Shown piece after piece: positions 52,880-61,831 of a stretch of DNA of 64,000 nt. This stretch comes from Tepidamorphaceae bacterium. Lineage in GTDB: Bacteria > Pseudomonadota > Alphaproteobacteria > Rhizobiales > JAKSCL01. Within the stretch, counting starts at the first letter, position 1; every line of letters starts with the position of its first letter. The position numbers and the translations under genes were made by a program. Location: assembly GCA_028289445.1 (NCBI GenBank), contig JANQPO010000021.1, positions 62,001-126,000 on the forward strand, in the 5' to 3' direction. The notes beneath the pieces were generated by a model, which ran no database searches, was not told where the DNA came from, and saw only the letters and a list, made by a program, of their open reading frames with translations.

Positions 52880-54015
52880 CGGATGCCCTGGGTGTCGGCA
52901 TCATCGGCTGCGGCAACATATCGACCCATTATCTGCGCCTGGGGTCCATGTTCGCGGGCTTCGAGGTCCGCGCCTGCGCCGATCTCAATTCGGACGCGGC
53001 CAAGGCGAGGGCGGCGGAGTTCGACCTTCGTGCAGAAACTGTCGACGGGCTGTTGACAGCACCAGACATCGACATCGTCATCAACCTGACGGTGCCTGAC
53101 GCGCACGCTGCCGTTTCCCGCGATATCCTGTCGGCTGGAAAACACGTTTACTCCGAAAAACCAATGGCGCTGTCGCTGACGGATGGTCGGGCACTGCAAG
53201 GTTTGGCGGCGGAACGGAACCTTCGCCTCGGTTGCGCGCCGGACACGTTCCTGGGTGGGGCGCATCAGCTTGCCCGCCGCGAGTTGGATGCCGGTCGGGT
53301 TGGGACGATTGCGACGGGAACCTGCCACGTCATGAGTCATGGCATGGAGCATTGGCATCCCAATCCGGACTTTTTCTTCAAGCCTGGCGGCGGACCGATC
53401 CTCGACGTGGGCCCCTATTATGTCGCGCTGCTTATTCACCTGATCGGGCCGGTGAGGCGTGTTGCGGCACTGTCTTTGACGGCAAGCCCGACCCGGACCA
53501 TCACCTCGAAACCGCGCTATGGCGAGACCATCCAGGTCGAGACGCCGACGACCATCCACGCCCTTTTGGACTTTCACTCCGGCGCCACTATCACGCTTTC
53601 GGTAAGCTGGGATGTCTGGGCGCACGGGCACGCCAATGTCGAACTCTATGGCACGGACGGATCGCTCTTTCTGCCGGATCCGAACTTCTTCGGTGGCACC
53701 GTGCGAGCGTCTGGGAAGGGTTCCGAGATCGCCGACGTCGAGGATTGGGATCACCCCTTCGGCGTTTCGAACGAGGCGCACGCGAACGGACCCCAGGCCA
53801 ACTATCGCGCTGCGGGCCTGGCCGATATGGTTGCCGCAATACAATCCGGTCGAGAGCATCGGTGCTCGCTTGAGCGATCGCTCCACGCCATCGACGTGCT
53901 CTTGTCGATCCTGGAATCTGGTAAGACCGGAGCGTTTGTCGATCTGACGACGACCTGCACGCGTCCGGAGCTTCTGGGTCCTGAGGAAGCACAAACGCTC
54001 CTTCGGCCGGCGTGA
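52876..54015 (+). CDS. Gfo/Idh/MocA-family oxidoreductase
   Basis: The 379-residue NAD(P)-dependent dehydrogenase has an N-terminal Rossmann domain (GVGIIGCGNISTHYLRLG) and the family motif EKPMALS, with the catalytic Lys, followed by the C-terminal alpha/beta domain (GGGPILDVGPYYVALLIHLIG). The pair with the preceding isomerase suggests oxidation then isomerisation of a sugar or cyclitol such as myo-inositol-type compounds. The ATG overlaps the isomerase stop. It converges on the cytochrome gene across a hairpin. Confidence 0.92.
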   Translation: MTDALGVGIIGCGNISTHYLRLGSMFAGFEVRACADLNSDAAKARAAEFDLRAETVDGLLTAPDIDIVINLTVPDAHAAVSRDILSAGKHVYSEKPMALSLTDGRALQGLAAERNLRLGCAPDTFLGGAHQLARRELDAGRVGTIATGTCHVMSHGMEHWHPNPDFFFKPGGGPILDVGPYYVALLIHLIGPVRRVAALSLTASPTRTITSKPRYGETIQVETPTTIHALLDFHSGATITLSVSWDVWAHGHANVELYGTDGSLFLPDPNFFGGTVRASGKGSEIADVEDWDHPFGVSNEAHANGPQANYRAAGLADMVAAIQSGREHRCSLERSLHAIDVLLSILESGKTGAFVDLTTTCTRPELLGPEEAQTLLRPA

Positions 54016-54036
54016 CGGACATCGATGGCATCATCC

Positions 54037-54065
54037 GGGACACCCCATCGCCGGGCGGGTGTCCC
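54037..54065. terminator. Hairpin between convergent genes
   Basis: GGGACACCC (54037-54045) pairs perfectly with GGGTGTCCC (54057-54065) around an 11-base loop, between the oxidoreductase stop at 54015 and the cytochrome stop at 54072. It can act in both directions. There is no clear T-run after it. Confidence 0.5.
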
Positions 54066-54071
54066 AATAGA

Positions 54072-55385
54072 TCAGTCGACCGGCAAGCCGCTCGGAACGG
54101 TTTCCGGTCTACCGAGCGGGCGATCGAGCGCGGACTTGCCAGTCAAGGCGTGAAGAAAGGCGACCAAGTCCGCGATCTCCGGGTCGCTGAGCGCGACCAG
54201 ATCGATATCCGTTTTGGCGGCTTGGCGCGCCATCTCGCGGTCGTCCTCTTGAATGACGAAGTCGATCGACGCTAGCCAAGGTGCTGGCGGAAGGTTCGCC
54301 TTTTCCGGCGTCCAGCCACTGCGCGCGGCTTGCGGGTTTAGGTGCTGTCGGATCATGCCCTCCAGCGTCGGCCAGGCGCCGTTATGGCCATAGGGCGCTG
54401 TGAGCGCCACGTTGCGTAGCGAGGGCGTGCGGAACCGGTAAGCATCCACCAGTCGGTCGCTTTCGCCCATGCGACCGACATCGCGGGCGTAGGGATCGAA
54501 GCGGCGGGTCCGGCCCGGACCGAAGGCGGGCAGCCCAAGAGCATGAAACGATTGATCGGTGAAGAGTGGGCCAGCGTGGCACGCGGCGCACCCAGCCTTT
54601 CCGAAGAACAGCGCACGGCCGCGCTCGGCGTCGGCTGGAAGCGGTGCAGCGCCGACCAGCCAGTCGTCGAAGGGACTATCGAAGCTTTGCCATTCACTGG
54701 CGATGAAGGCGCCGATGGCGTTGCCGATGTCGACAATGGTGACATCCTCAGGCGTTTGAACGGTCTCGAACGCGTCAACGAACATATCGCCATAAGCGGG
54801 GAGTGTCCGGACCCGTTTGGCAAGGATCGGCCAGGCGGCGTCGATGCGATCATGCACAGCGCCGGCGATTTCGTTCTCTTTCGGATTGCCCGCCATTTCG
54901 AACTGGGCGACCAGCGGGAACAGGGCCTGGGCGGCGACGATCGTCTCGAGGCCCGCAGGCAACCATTCCTCCGCTGGTGAATTGAAGCCATTGCCGTAGA
55001 GGTCGGACACCGACAGGCGCCCGTCGTGGAAGAGAATGTCGACGGACTGGTGGCCGAGATTCCAAAGCGCGGGCGCGTTCCTGGGAATGCGCTTGGCAAT
55101 GCGGTCAGGGCCGGACCCGGTGGTTCGCTTCGGCCCGACGCCCTTGCCCCCTTCGCCGATCCCAAGCGACAGGGCATCGGTGCCTGCGTGATCGTGATGG
55201 TGGCAGGTGCCGCACGATATGTTTTTGTTGCCTGACAGAATCTTGTCGTAGAACAGGAGCTGGCCGATTTTGGCCTTGGCCGGATCGACGGCGTGAAAAT
55301 CGGCCGGCCTGATGGGTTCAACGGCGTGGGCCGACACGGCAAGCAGGGAGATGCAAAACGCATGCGCAACCGATACGCGTTTCAA
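54072..55385 (-). CDS. Di-heme cytochrome c peroxidase / MauG-type protein
   Basis: The 437-residue product is read from a TTG at 55385, which gives a good signal peptide of about 21 residues (KRVSVAHAFCISLLAVSAHA). Haem motifs are CGTCH at 58-62 and CAACH at 266-270. The SLRNVALTAPYGHNG block is typical of the C-terminal domain. The open frame runs back to 55805, but that part lacks family similarity and lies antisense to a SEL1 gene. With the TTG start the gene still overlaps that gene head to head by 24 bases. It is the third such cytochrome in the window, and the most divergent. Confidence 0.82.
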   Translation of the reverse strand: MKRVSVAHAFCISLLAVSAHAVEPIRPADFHAVDPAKAKIGQLLFYDKILSGNKNISCGTCHHHDHAGTDALSLGIGEGGKGVGPKRTTGSGPDRIAKRIPRNAPALWNLGHQSVDILFHDGRLSVSDLYGNGFNSPAEEWLPAGLETIVAAQALFPLVAQFEMAGNPKENEIAGAVHDRIDAAWPILAKRVRTLPAYGDMFVDAFETVQTPEDVTIVDIGNAIGAFIASEWQSFDSPFDDWLVGAAPLPADAERGRALFFGKAGCAACHAGPLFTDQSFHALGLPAFGPGRTRRFDPYARDVGRMGESDRLVDAYRFRTPSLRNVALTAPYGHNGAWPTLEGMIRQHLNPQAARSGWTPEKANLPPAPWLASIDFVIQEDDREMARQAAKTDIDLVALSDPEIADLVAFLHALTGKSALDRPLGRPETVPSGLPVD

Positions 55386-55850
55386 TGGATGCTTTTGGCG
55401 GCCGTCTTGTGGACGTTTCCCGCGCACGCCGAAATCGAAGAGGCGCGCGACCTTATGGAAGCCGGTCAATTTGTCGAAGCGCGAGAAGCGCTTTGGCCGG
55501 CGGCACGTTCCGGCAATGCCGACGCGGAAGAGTTGATCGGTGTGATGTATGCCCTTGGCCTCGGTGTCGAGGTCGACCGGCAGCGGGCGTTCGAATGGTA
55601 TCTTCGCTCCGCGATGAAGGGTCACCCCGGTGCCCAGTCCGGCGTCGGTTGGTACTACGAGGAGGGGCTCGGCATGGCGGCCCCCGACCTGGTCCGGGCC
55701 TATATGTGGTATGTGCTTTCGGCCATCGGCGGCGATCCCGACGCGGCGATTAGCCAGGAAGAGGTCATCAAGAAGATGACGGCGGAGGAGATCGAAAAAG
55801 CGCACGTTTTGATCGACGACTACCGAGTCTGGATGTATCCGTTTCGGTGA
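55362..55850 (+). CDS. SEL1-repeat (tetratricopeptide-like) exported protein
   Basis: The 162-residue protein has an N-terminal signal peptide (RYAFQWMLLAAVLWTFPAHA) and two SEL1-like repeats (GNADAEELIGVMYALGLGV... and GHPGAQSGVGWYYEEGLGM...). Such repeats bind partner proteins in the periplasm. An upstream in-frame ATG at 55293 is possible, but the ATG at 55362 gives the signal peptide and has a GGGAG box about ten bases upstream. It overlaps the start of the opposing cytochrome gene. Confidence 0.85.
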   Translation: MRNRYAFQWMLLAAVLWTFPAHAEIEEARDLMEAGQFVEAREALWPAARSGNADAEELIGVMYALGLGVEVDRQRAFEWYLRSAMKGHPGAQSGVGWYYEEGLGMAAPDLVRAYMWYVLSAIGGDPDAAISQEEVIKKMTAEEIEKAHVLIDDYRVWMYPFR

Positions 55851-55885
55851 TCTTGGACCAATAGGCGCGTGAAAGAAAGCTGACG

Positions 55886-56602
55886 CTACGCCGCAGCCGC
55901 CGGCGCGTTGGGCAGCGGCTTAGCGAACCGCTTCAACTTGCCTGTCCGTGGATCGCGCAAGGGTTCGACGGAATACTGGCAGATGTAGGCGCGGCGGCGT
56001 CGGTCGGTCGTGTTGGGACCTGAGCGATGCAGCGTCAGGCTTGAGAACGCGACGATCGTGCCGGCCGGACAGGTCATCGGCACGCCGGGCTCGTCGCCCG
56101 TATAGCCGTTGAGCTCGCGGCTGTCTTCCAGCCATTCGTGCGGATCAAGTGACGGCTTCTCATTGAGATCGCGCGGCAGCAGGTAGACGCAGCCGTTATC
56201 TTCCGTCGTGTCGTCAAGCGCGATCCAGACAGTCAGGTAGGGTGGGTGGTCGAAGCCGACATAAGCGCCGTCCTGGTGCCAGGCGAAGCTCGCGCCCGTG
56301 CCCGAACCCTTGACCACAAATTGTTCGTTGAACAGGAAACCCGGCGTTCCAAGGCAGGCTTGCGTGACACGCGCCACCGTGTCGCCGAGGAGAAAGGCCT
56401 CTAGGTCCGGAAATTCCTCGTGACGGTGGGCGAGAAAGCGGCGTGACTCGCCGAGCCCGATCTTGTGACGCCCATTGCCACCGTCGTCGATGGGCTCATC
56501 GAGGAGGGCCTGACACGCGCCGCGCAGGACGCCCAGTTTCGCTTCATCAAGTGCATCGGGAAAGACGGCATAGCCGTTTTTGCGGAAGTCCTGAGTGGTC
56601 AT
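55886..56602 (-). CDS. Phytanoyl-CoA-dioxygenase-family Fe(II)/2-oxoglutarate oxygenase
   Basis: The 238-residue protein has the iron-binding set His109-x-Asp111 (WHQDGAYVGF) and His192, with Arg near 202 for 2-oxoglutarate (SSLTLHRSGPNTTDRRR). PhyH-family enzymes hydroxylate diverse substrates, including compatible solutes and phosphonates. An open frame runs to 56665, but the ATG at 56602 has GGGAG upstream. It is read divergently from an AraC regulator, the likely controller, across an 86-base AT-rich gap. Confidence 0.87.
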   Translation of the reverse strand: MTTQDFRKNGYAVFPDALDEAKLGVLRGACQALLDEPIDDGGNGRHKIGLGESRRFLAHRHEEFPDLEAFLLGDTVARVTQACLGTPGFLFNEQFVVKGSGTGASFAWHQDGAYVGFDHPPYLTVWIALDDTTEDNGCVYLLPRDLNEKPSLDPHEWLEDSRELNGYTGDEPGVPMTCPAGTIVAFSSLTLHRSGPNTTDRRRRAYICQYSVEPLRDPRTGKLKRFAKPLPNAPAAAA

Positions 56603-56688
56603 GGCTTTATTCTCCCGTTGAATATATATTGCAAAATACGATGAAAATAGCTCCTGTCTTTGCATATATCAGCAGATTCATTGCATAA

Positions 56689-57507
56689 ATGGTCGAAAAG
56701 CCCTCGCATCCCCTTGTAGCGCGCGCGCCCGGTGGGGTGTGCTGGCGCCGATCCGGTCGACGGCGATATGAACGGGTGCCCGAAGCGCACGCCGAACTCG
56801 TCGTCCTCCACGGCCTGGATGGCCGCGCCCGCTATCTGGTCGATGGTCGGGTGTTCGAGCTTCGGGCCGGCTCTCTGCTGTGGGCGTTTGCTGGACAGGC
56901 GCATGTTCTCTTGTCCGAAGACCCGGATTTCGACATGTGGGTGTTCTTAATCTCCGAGCGCATCCTTGCGCAGGGTTCACCGTCTGGGTCAGATCTGCCG
57001 CCGCTACGGATCACTGAGGTGACCGGCGATATAGCGCCCAGAATCATCGATCACGACGCAACAGAGGAACTGCACGGCGTTGCGGTGGCCATTGAGGCCC
57101 ATGAAGACCCCGAGGCACGTGCGGCAGGACTCCGCTGGTGGTTGATCCGGGCGTGGCGCCATTGGCACGCGGCACCAGATGTCGCGTCGACCGCCATTCA
57201 CCCTTCGGTCGCCCGCGCTGCCCGCATGATCCGCAGCGATCCGACCCAGACGGTCGCTGAGGTGGCGGCTGCCGCCGGATTGTCGGCCGGACGGCTTGCG
57301 CGGCTGTTCAAAGCGCAAACGGGGCAGGGGATCGTTGCCTATCGCACGGAGCAAAAACTGCGAAGAGTCGAGGCTGAAATGCGCGCACGCTCTGACACCA
57401 ACCTTCTAGGGGCAGCATTCAATGCGGGTTTTGGCAGTTATTCGCAGTTTTATCGGGCGTTCGAAGCGCAACATGGGTGTGCGCCGAGCGATTACTTCCG
57501 CAGGTGA
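56689..57507 (+). CDS. AraC-family transcriptional regulator
   Basis: The 272-residue protein has an N-terminal cupin sensor domain (ELVVLHGLDGRARYLVDGRVFELRAGSLLWAF) and a C-terminal pair of helix-turn-helix motifs (VAEVAAAAGLSAGRLARLF and LLGAAFNAGFGSYSQFYRAF). It diverges from the PhyH-type oxygenase gene and lies end to end with the TRAP operon. It probably controls the oxygenase. The ligand is unknown. Confidence 0.9.
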   Translation: MVEKPSHPLVARAPGGVCWRRSGRRRYERVPEAHAELVVLHGLDGRARYLVDGRVFELRAGSLLWAFAGQAHVLLSEDPDFDMWVFLISERILAQGSPSGSDLPPLRITEVTGDIAPRIIDHDATEELHGVAVAIEAHEDPEARAAGLRWWLIRAWRHWHAAPDVASTAIHPSVARAARMIRSDPTQTVAEVAAAAGLSAGRLARLFKAQTGQGIVAYRTEQKLRRVEAEMRARSDTNLLGAAFNAGFGSYSQFYRAFEAQHGCAPSDYFRR

Positions 57508-57523
57508 TCTTTGCCAGAAAAGA

Positions 57524-57555
57524 GACCGGGCGCGATGAGATCATCGCGCCCGGTC
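57524..57555 (-). terminator. Strong terminator of the TRAP transporter operon
   Basis: The arms GACCGGGCGCGATGA (57524-57538) and TCATCGCGCCCGGTC (57541-57555) are perfectly complementary over 15 bases. On the minus strand the hairpin is followed by TCTTTTCTGG, a T-rich tail, 40 bases after the binding-protein stop. It should also block read-through from the AraC gene. Confidence 0.7.
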
Positions 57556-57594
57556 ACAAGTGGCTTGAGTGTGGTCAGGCCGTAGCCGTCACTG

Positions 57595-58659
57595 TTAGTT
57601 CAGATCGGCTGCGCGCACGGCGTTGAGTTCGGCTTCGGCTTCGGCCACGGCCGCCGTCAAGGCGTCGAATGCATCGGCGCCGCCGTCCACGTTCTGCTTG
57701 AACCAGTCATAGACGGGCTGCGCGGCTTCCTTGAACGCTGCCTTTTCTTCCGGCGTCGGGACATAGATGTCGCCACCACCGGAGGCAAAGTCCTGATAGG
57801 CCTGGATCGACTTGCGCTTGGGCGACGCGAAGGTTGCCTGCTGCAACGCATAGAAACCGTCAGACACCACGCGGCGCATGTCCTCAGGCAGCGACATGTA
57901 CTTCTCGTTATTCATGAACCACAGCGCACCCATATAGGCGTGGCCATCGAGGGTGACGTATTGCAAACCGGCATCCGGGAACTTCATGCTCATGATATCG
58001 GTGATGCCGTTCTTGGAGCCCTCAACCACGCCGGTCTGGAAGGATGTGAACAGTTCCGGCCACGGAATGGGCGTCGGCGCGGCGCCGAGCGCTCTCACAA
58101 GTTCCTGCGGCAAGTCGGCAACGACCGTGCGGATTTTCAGGCCGGCCAGATCTTCGGGCTTTTGCACACGGCGCTTGGTGTTGGCGAAGTTGCGCCAGCC
58201 GCCAGTGTTGCCGATGGTCATCAGACGAACGGCACCGCCCGATGCCTCTTTCACCATTTCCTGCATCTTGGTGATGAAAGGCGAGCCGTTTGCGAGCGCA
58301 GCCTCGGCGACCCGATCGTCGGCCATCAGGTAGGGCAGGTCGAGAACCTGAACGAAGGGAAAGATATTGGCCGTGCCGCCCGATGTCTGGATGACGACGT
58401 CGATATTTCCGTCAGCAACGCCGGCCAGGCACTCCGAGCCATTCGAGCAGAGTTGCGTTCCGATGAACAGCTCGACTTCGATGGCGCCGTTTGAGGCCTG
58501 CTCGACATGGTTCTTGAAGACGACCAGGCCGTCGTAGTCCTCATCGTTCTCATTGGAGTTCGCAGTGGCACGCAGCGTAATGTCCGCCGCGGACGCCGCC
58601 AGCGGCGCCCCCACCAGCAGCGTCGCTACCATCAGCGACTTCAAAGTTCCCTTGAGCAT
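57595..58659 (-). CDS. TRAP transporter substrate-binding protein (DctP family)
   Basis: The 354-residue periplasmic protein has a signal peptide (LKGTLKSLMVATLLVGAPLAASAA) and DctP features: an N-terminal LRATANSNENDEDY, VEVELFIGTQLCSNGSE, and the conserved Arg/Asn region LKIRTVVADLPQELVRALGAAPTPIPWPE. TRAP systems bind carboxylic acids such as C4-dicarboxylates, sialic acid or keto acids. It is last of the three-gene operon in minus-strand order (small permease, large permease, binding protein). Confidence 0.92.
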   Translation of the reverse strand: MLKGTLKSLMVATLLVGAPLAASAADITLRATANSNENDEDYDGLVVFKNHVEQASNGAIEVELFIGTQLCSNGSECLAGVADGNIDVVIQTSGGTANIFPFVQVLDLPYLMADDRVAEAALANGSPFITKMQEMVKEASGGAVRLMTIGNTGGWRNFANTKRRVQKPEDLAGLKIRTVVADLPQELVRALGAAPTPIPWPELFTSFQTGVVEGSKNGITDIMSMKFPDAGLQYVTLDGHAYMGALWFMNNEKYMSLPEDMRRVVSDGFYALQQATFASPKRKSIQAYQDFASGGGDIYVPTPEEKAAFKEAAQPVYDWFKQNVDGGADAFDALTAAVAEAEAELNAVRAADLN

Positions 58660-58691
58660 GGTCTACCTCGCTTTGATGTTGTGCATCAGGG

Positions 58692-60167
58692 TTAATTCAC
58701 GAACCCCGTAATCCTGGGGATCGTCATGGAAATCGCCGGGAAATAGGTGATGAGGAAAATCACCAAAATTTCGACGGCGAGAAACGGCAAAATGGCCTTG
58801 GCGATCGTCTCGACGCGCTCACCGGATACCGAGGATGCGACGAAGAGCACGAGTCCCATCGGTGGCGTTGCCAGCCCCACCGTCAGGTTCACGCTCATGA
58901 TGATGGCGAAGTGGACAGGATGAACGCCAATGTCGACGAAGATCGGACCGAGGATCGGGCCCAGAATGATGATTGCCGGGCCGGCATCGAGGAACATACC
59001 GACGATGAACAGCAAGAGATTGATCAGGAACAGAAGGATCAGAGGGTTCTCAGACAGCGAAAGGATGAACTCCGCTAGGATCTGCGGCGCATAGGAGAGC
59101 GACACCACGGTCTTGAAGGCGATCGCGGCGCCGACCAACAGGAGGACAACCGACGAGGTCACCGCTGATCGCCCGAAAATACCCGGAAGATCGGAGACTT
59201 TCATCGTGCGCAGGATGAAGAAGCCGACAATGAGCGCGTAGGCAACGGCAACGGCGGCGGCTTCGGTCGGGGTGAATACGCCGATCAGGATGCCGCCCAA
59301 AATGAGGATCGGCGTTTGAAGTGGCACGACCGCGCGCTTGCAGACCATTCGGAAGTCATGATCCACGATCCGGCGGGCGCCAAGCAGCAGCCCGTGCGCG
59401 GCAACCATGCCGCCGGCGAGCACCAGGAACTTCATTGTGCTTGAGGCTGCTTCTCCAAACGGTGTGATCAGATAGATCAGGCCGCCGATATTGAGCCGAG
59501 CCAGGGCGAAGGAGAACCAATACTCAATGCGCGGCAAGGTTTGATCCTTGTGCACGATGCGCTCGGCCTTGGGCAGGTCATAGCGATCCGCCAGCAGCCG
59601 GACCACGGCCATGAGACCGACGCCGACAAGCACACCCGGCACGATGCCGGCCAGGAACAGCGCGGCGACACTTTCGCCCATGACATAGGCGTAGATGATC
59701 ATGATGCCCGACGGCGGAATGATCGGCCCGATCACGGAGGACGCTGCGGTGACGGCAGCTGCGAACTTGCGCTGATAACCTTGACGCTCCATCGCCGGAA
59801 TCAGCATAGACCCGAGTGCTGACGTATCGGCGACGGCGCTTCCCGACAGACCGGCGAAGAGGATCGACGACAGGATGTTGACGTGTGCCAGGCCGCCTCT
59901 GAGATGCCCCATCAGCGCTTGAGCAAATTCAACGAGCCGCTCGGTGATGCCGCCGCGGTTCATCAGTTCGCCGGCCAGCATGAAGAACGGAATCGCCATC
60001 AGCGGGAAGCTGTCCATCCCGTTGTAGACATTGCGATATAGGAGATTGATCGCGTTGTCCTGGCCATCCAGGTAGAGGAGGATTCCGGGCGCCGCGACGA
60101 GCCCGAAGACGATTGGCAGTCCGATTGAAAGGAAGACAAGAAATACCGGCAGGAACCAGATCAACAT
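58692..60167 (-). CDS. TRAP transporter large permease (DctM family)
   Basis: The 491-residue membrane protein has about 12-13 helices, longer than the usual about 430 residues because of an insert near residues 205-265. Typical blocks are FMLAGELMNRGGITERLVEFAQALMGHLRGGLAHVNIL and IIPPSGIMIIYAYVMGESV in the first half, and FVDIGVHPVHFAIIMSVNLTVGLATPPMG near the end. It uses the Na+ gradient to move the ligand brought by the binding protein. It starts one base after the small permease stop. Confidence 0.93.
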   Translation of the reverse strand: MLIWFLPVFLVFLSIGLPIVFGLVAAPGILLYLDGQDNAINLLYRNVYNGMDSFPLMAIPFFMLAGELMNRGGITERLVEFAQALMGHLRGGLAHVNILSSILFAGLSGSAVADTSALGSMLIPAMERQGYQRKFAAAVTAASSVIGPIIPPSGIMIIYAYVMGESVAALFLAGIVPGVLVGVGLMAVVRLLADRYDLPKAERIVHKDQTLPRIEYWFSFALARLNIGGLIYLITPFGEAASSTMKFLVLAGGMVAAHGLLLGARRIVDHDFRMVCKRAVVPLQTPILILGGILIGVFTPTEAAAVAVAYALIVGFFILRTMKVSDLPGIFGRSAVTSSVVLLLVGAAIAFKTVVSLSYAPQILAEFILSLSENPLILLFLINLLLFIVGMFLDAGPAIIILGPILGPIFVDIGVHPVHFAIIMSVNLTVGLATPPMGLVLFVASSVSGERVETIAKAILPFLAVEILVIFLITYFPAISMTIPRITGFVN

Positions 60168-60168
60168 T

Positions 60169-60753
60169 TTAGTCGCCGCCCGCCATTTCGGTTCCGGGAA
60201 TGGGCCGCAAGGTCTCTTCGCCGCCGAAGAAGGAGATCAACGATCGAAGCATGAGTTCGATGTTGACGGTCAGGAGGAGGACCACGCCGACAAGGAGCGA
60301 CCACATCATCCAGGAGCGGGGAACCTTGGTCCAGCCGCCCTGGAAATCCGGATAATAAAGTGAGGCAGTGGCAAACTTGCTCGAAAATCCGGTGACTTCG
60401 CCCCATCCAATGGGGATGGCGGTGACAAGAACCAACAGCGCGATCAGCAGGAGCCCAAAGGAGAGCACTTCCCCGACCCGCGCCGGCAGCATACGCACAA
60501 CCATGTCGATGGCCACGAAGCCACCCCGCCGATAGGCGAGCGGCGCCATGAAGCCGGTCATCCACAACATGCAAAAGCGTGCCGCTTCCTCCGACCATGC
60601 GAGAGGATTGCCGAGCACATATCGAAAGAACACCTGGAGGAGGATGGACAACACCATCAGCCCAATGGCAACAACCGAGACCCACCAGCCGATACGCAGC
60701 GTTACGTCGTTCCACGCCTGAAAGGGCGCAAGTAACGCTCTCAGCAGCGCCAT
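60169..60753 (-). CDS. TRAP transporter small permease (DctQ family)
   Basis: The 194-residue protein has four transmembrane helices (first about 22-45) and the conserved ARFCMLWMTGFMAPLAYRRGGFVAIDM block of DctQ proteins. It forms the membrane complex with the large permease. The ATG at 60753 follows GGGAGGAGTTC, a strong ribosome-binding site. It is first of the operon, with an inverted repeat about 108 bases upstream. Confidence 0.92.
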   Translation of the reverse strand: MALLRALLAPFQAWNDVTLRIGWWVSVVAIGLMVLSILLQVFFRYVLGNPLAWSEEAARFCMLWMTGFMAPLAYRRGGFVAIDMVVRMLPARVGEVLSFGLLLIALLVLVTAIPIGWGEVTGFSSKFATASLYYPDFQGGWTKVPRSWMMWSLLVGVVLLLTVNIELMLRSLISFFGGEETLRPIPGTEMAGGD

Positions 60754-60860
60754 GAACTCCTCCCTGCCACCCTCTGGTCGGGGCTTGGCCGCCCACCGAT
60801 CCGGGCCCTTGAGGACCTCTCATGCGAAGGCGTCAACGCACAACACTAGCATACTCGCGG

Positions 60861-60881
60861 TGAGAAACTATTGGTTTCTCA
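60861..60881. promoter_or_regulatory. Inverted repeat TGAGAAAC-N5-GTTTCTCA before the TRAP operon
   Basis: The two 8-base arms are perfectly complementary with the spacer TATTG, giving a 21-bp site about 108 bases upstream of the first TRAP gene and after the TetR gene stop. There is no T-run, so an operator is more likely than a terminator. The adjacent TetR protein is one possible binder. Confidence 0.5.
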
Positions 60882-60982
60882 ATCGTGTTTTGACTGGACT
60901 TCGAGCGGATGAGAAATGCGGCGGGCGCGCCGATCTTCTGCTTCGCGGGCGGCTGTTGCCGTTGAGATATCGCGCGCCGCGG

Positions 60983-61618
60983 TTAGTCTCGCGAGACCAG
61001 CCGTAGGATCGTGTCGATGTTGAAGGCGAGACGCGTGTCGAGCGCCTCGGTGGCCATGAAGTCCTTCTCGAACAAGACCGCGCCGGTGAAGCGATTGGTC
61101 AAGTAGTAGTATCCAATGGCCGCAATCGTGATGTTGAGTTGAACCGGATCGATGCCGGCTCGGAAGACGCCTTCCTCCTCGCCGCGCTTCAAAATGTCGC
61201 CGACCATGTCGGTAAAGCGACGACTAGCGAGCTTTATCCGGTCGGAGCCTTTGATATGGCGGGCCTTGTGGAGGTTCTCGCTGTTGACAAGCCGAATGAA
61301 CTCCGGGTTTTTCAGATAGTAGTCCCAGGTGAAGGTCACCAGCTTGGTTAGCGCTTCGCGCGGCGGCAAGTGCTCAAGCTCAAGCTCCTGCTCCGCGTTG
61401 CGGATGTCGAGATAGGCCTCCTCCAACACCACTTTGAACAGTGCCTCCTTGCTACCGAAGTAGTGGTAGATCATGCGCTTGTTGGCCTTTGCCTTGTCGG
61501 CGATTTCATCAACACGCGCGCCGCCAAGCCCAAGGCGAGCGAACTCATGCTTTGCCGCCTCTAGAATGCGCCCCTTTGTGGCGTCCGCATCGCGAATGCG
61601 GTTCTTGGTTTCCACCAT
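60983..61618 (-). CDS. TetR-family transcriptional regulator
   Basis: The 211-residue protein has an N-terminal helix-turn-helix (ILEAAKHEFARLGLGGARVDEIADKAKANKRMIYHYFGSKEALF) and a helical ligand domain containing PPREALTKLVTFTWDYYLKNPEFIRLVNSEN, like RutR-type and pyrimidine-related TetR proteins. It diverges from the ribose-type ABC gene set and precedes the TRAP operon on its own strand, so it could control either. A GGGGAAG box precedes the ATG. Confidence 0.9.
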   Translation of the reverse strand: MVETKNRIRDADATKGRILEAAKHEFARLGLGGARVDEIADKAKANKRMIYHYFGSKEALFKVVLEEAYLDIRNAEQELELEHLPPREALTKLVTFTWDYYLKNPEFIRLVNSENLHKARHIKGSDRIKLASRRFTDMVGDILKRGEEEGVFRAGIDPVQLNITIAAIGYYYLTNRFTGAVLFEKDFMATEALDTRLAFNIDTILRLVSRD

Positions 61619-61703
61619 CAGATTCTTCCCCTTCCGCCCTGGCGCGTTCGACCGAGTGGGTTAGTGCCCTCTCTCGCCGCGATCAACAACCTTTACAGCC
61701 GTC

Positions 61704-61739
61704 TTGACAAAATGCGAAATTCGTAAGTAACTAGATAGT
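61704..61739 (+). promoter_or_regulatory. Promoter of the ribose-type ABC operon
   Basis: TTGACA at 61704-61709 and TAACTA at 61728-61733 form a sigma-70-type promoter with an 18-base spacer. The start would be near 61741, about 90 bases before the binding-protein ATG. An ACTA-GA-TAGT repeat (61730-61739) overlaps the -10 and could be the site of the divergent TetR regulator. Confidence 0.55.
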
Positions 61740-61831
61740 GCGTTATTTTTGAATCACCGTCGACAGACGGATTCAGGGTCACTGGAAAAGCTGCAAGTCC
61801 CGGCAAACGCCGGTCGAACTGGGAGGAAAAG

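Noticed and set aside
55386..55805. N-terminal extension of the third cytochrome c peroxidase by about 140 codons
   Set aside because: The extension lacks family similarity, would bury the signal peptide and is antisense to the SEL1 gene.
60986..60997. Perfect palindrome GTCTCGCGAGAC as an operator
   Set aside because: It lies in the last codons of the TetR gene and encodes conserved-looking residues; chance is likely in GC-rich DNA.
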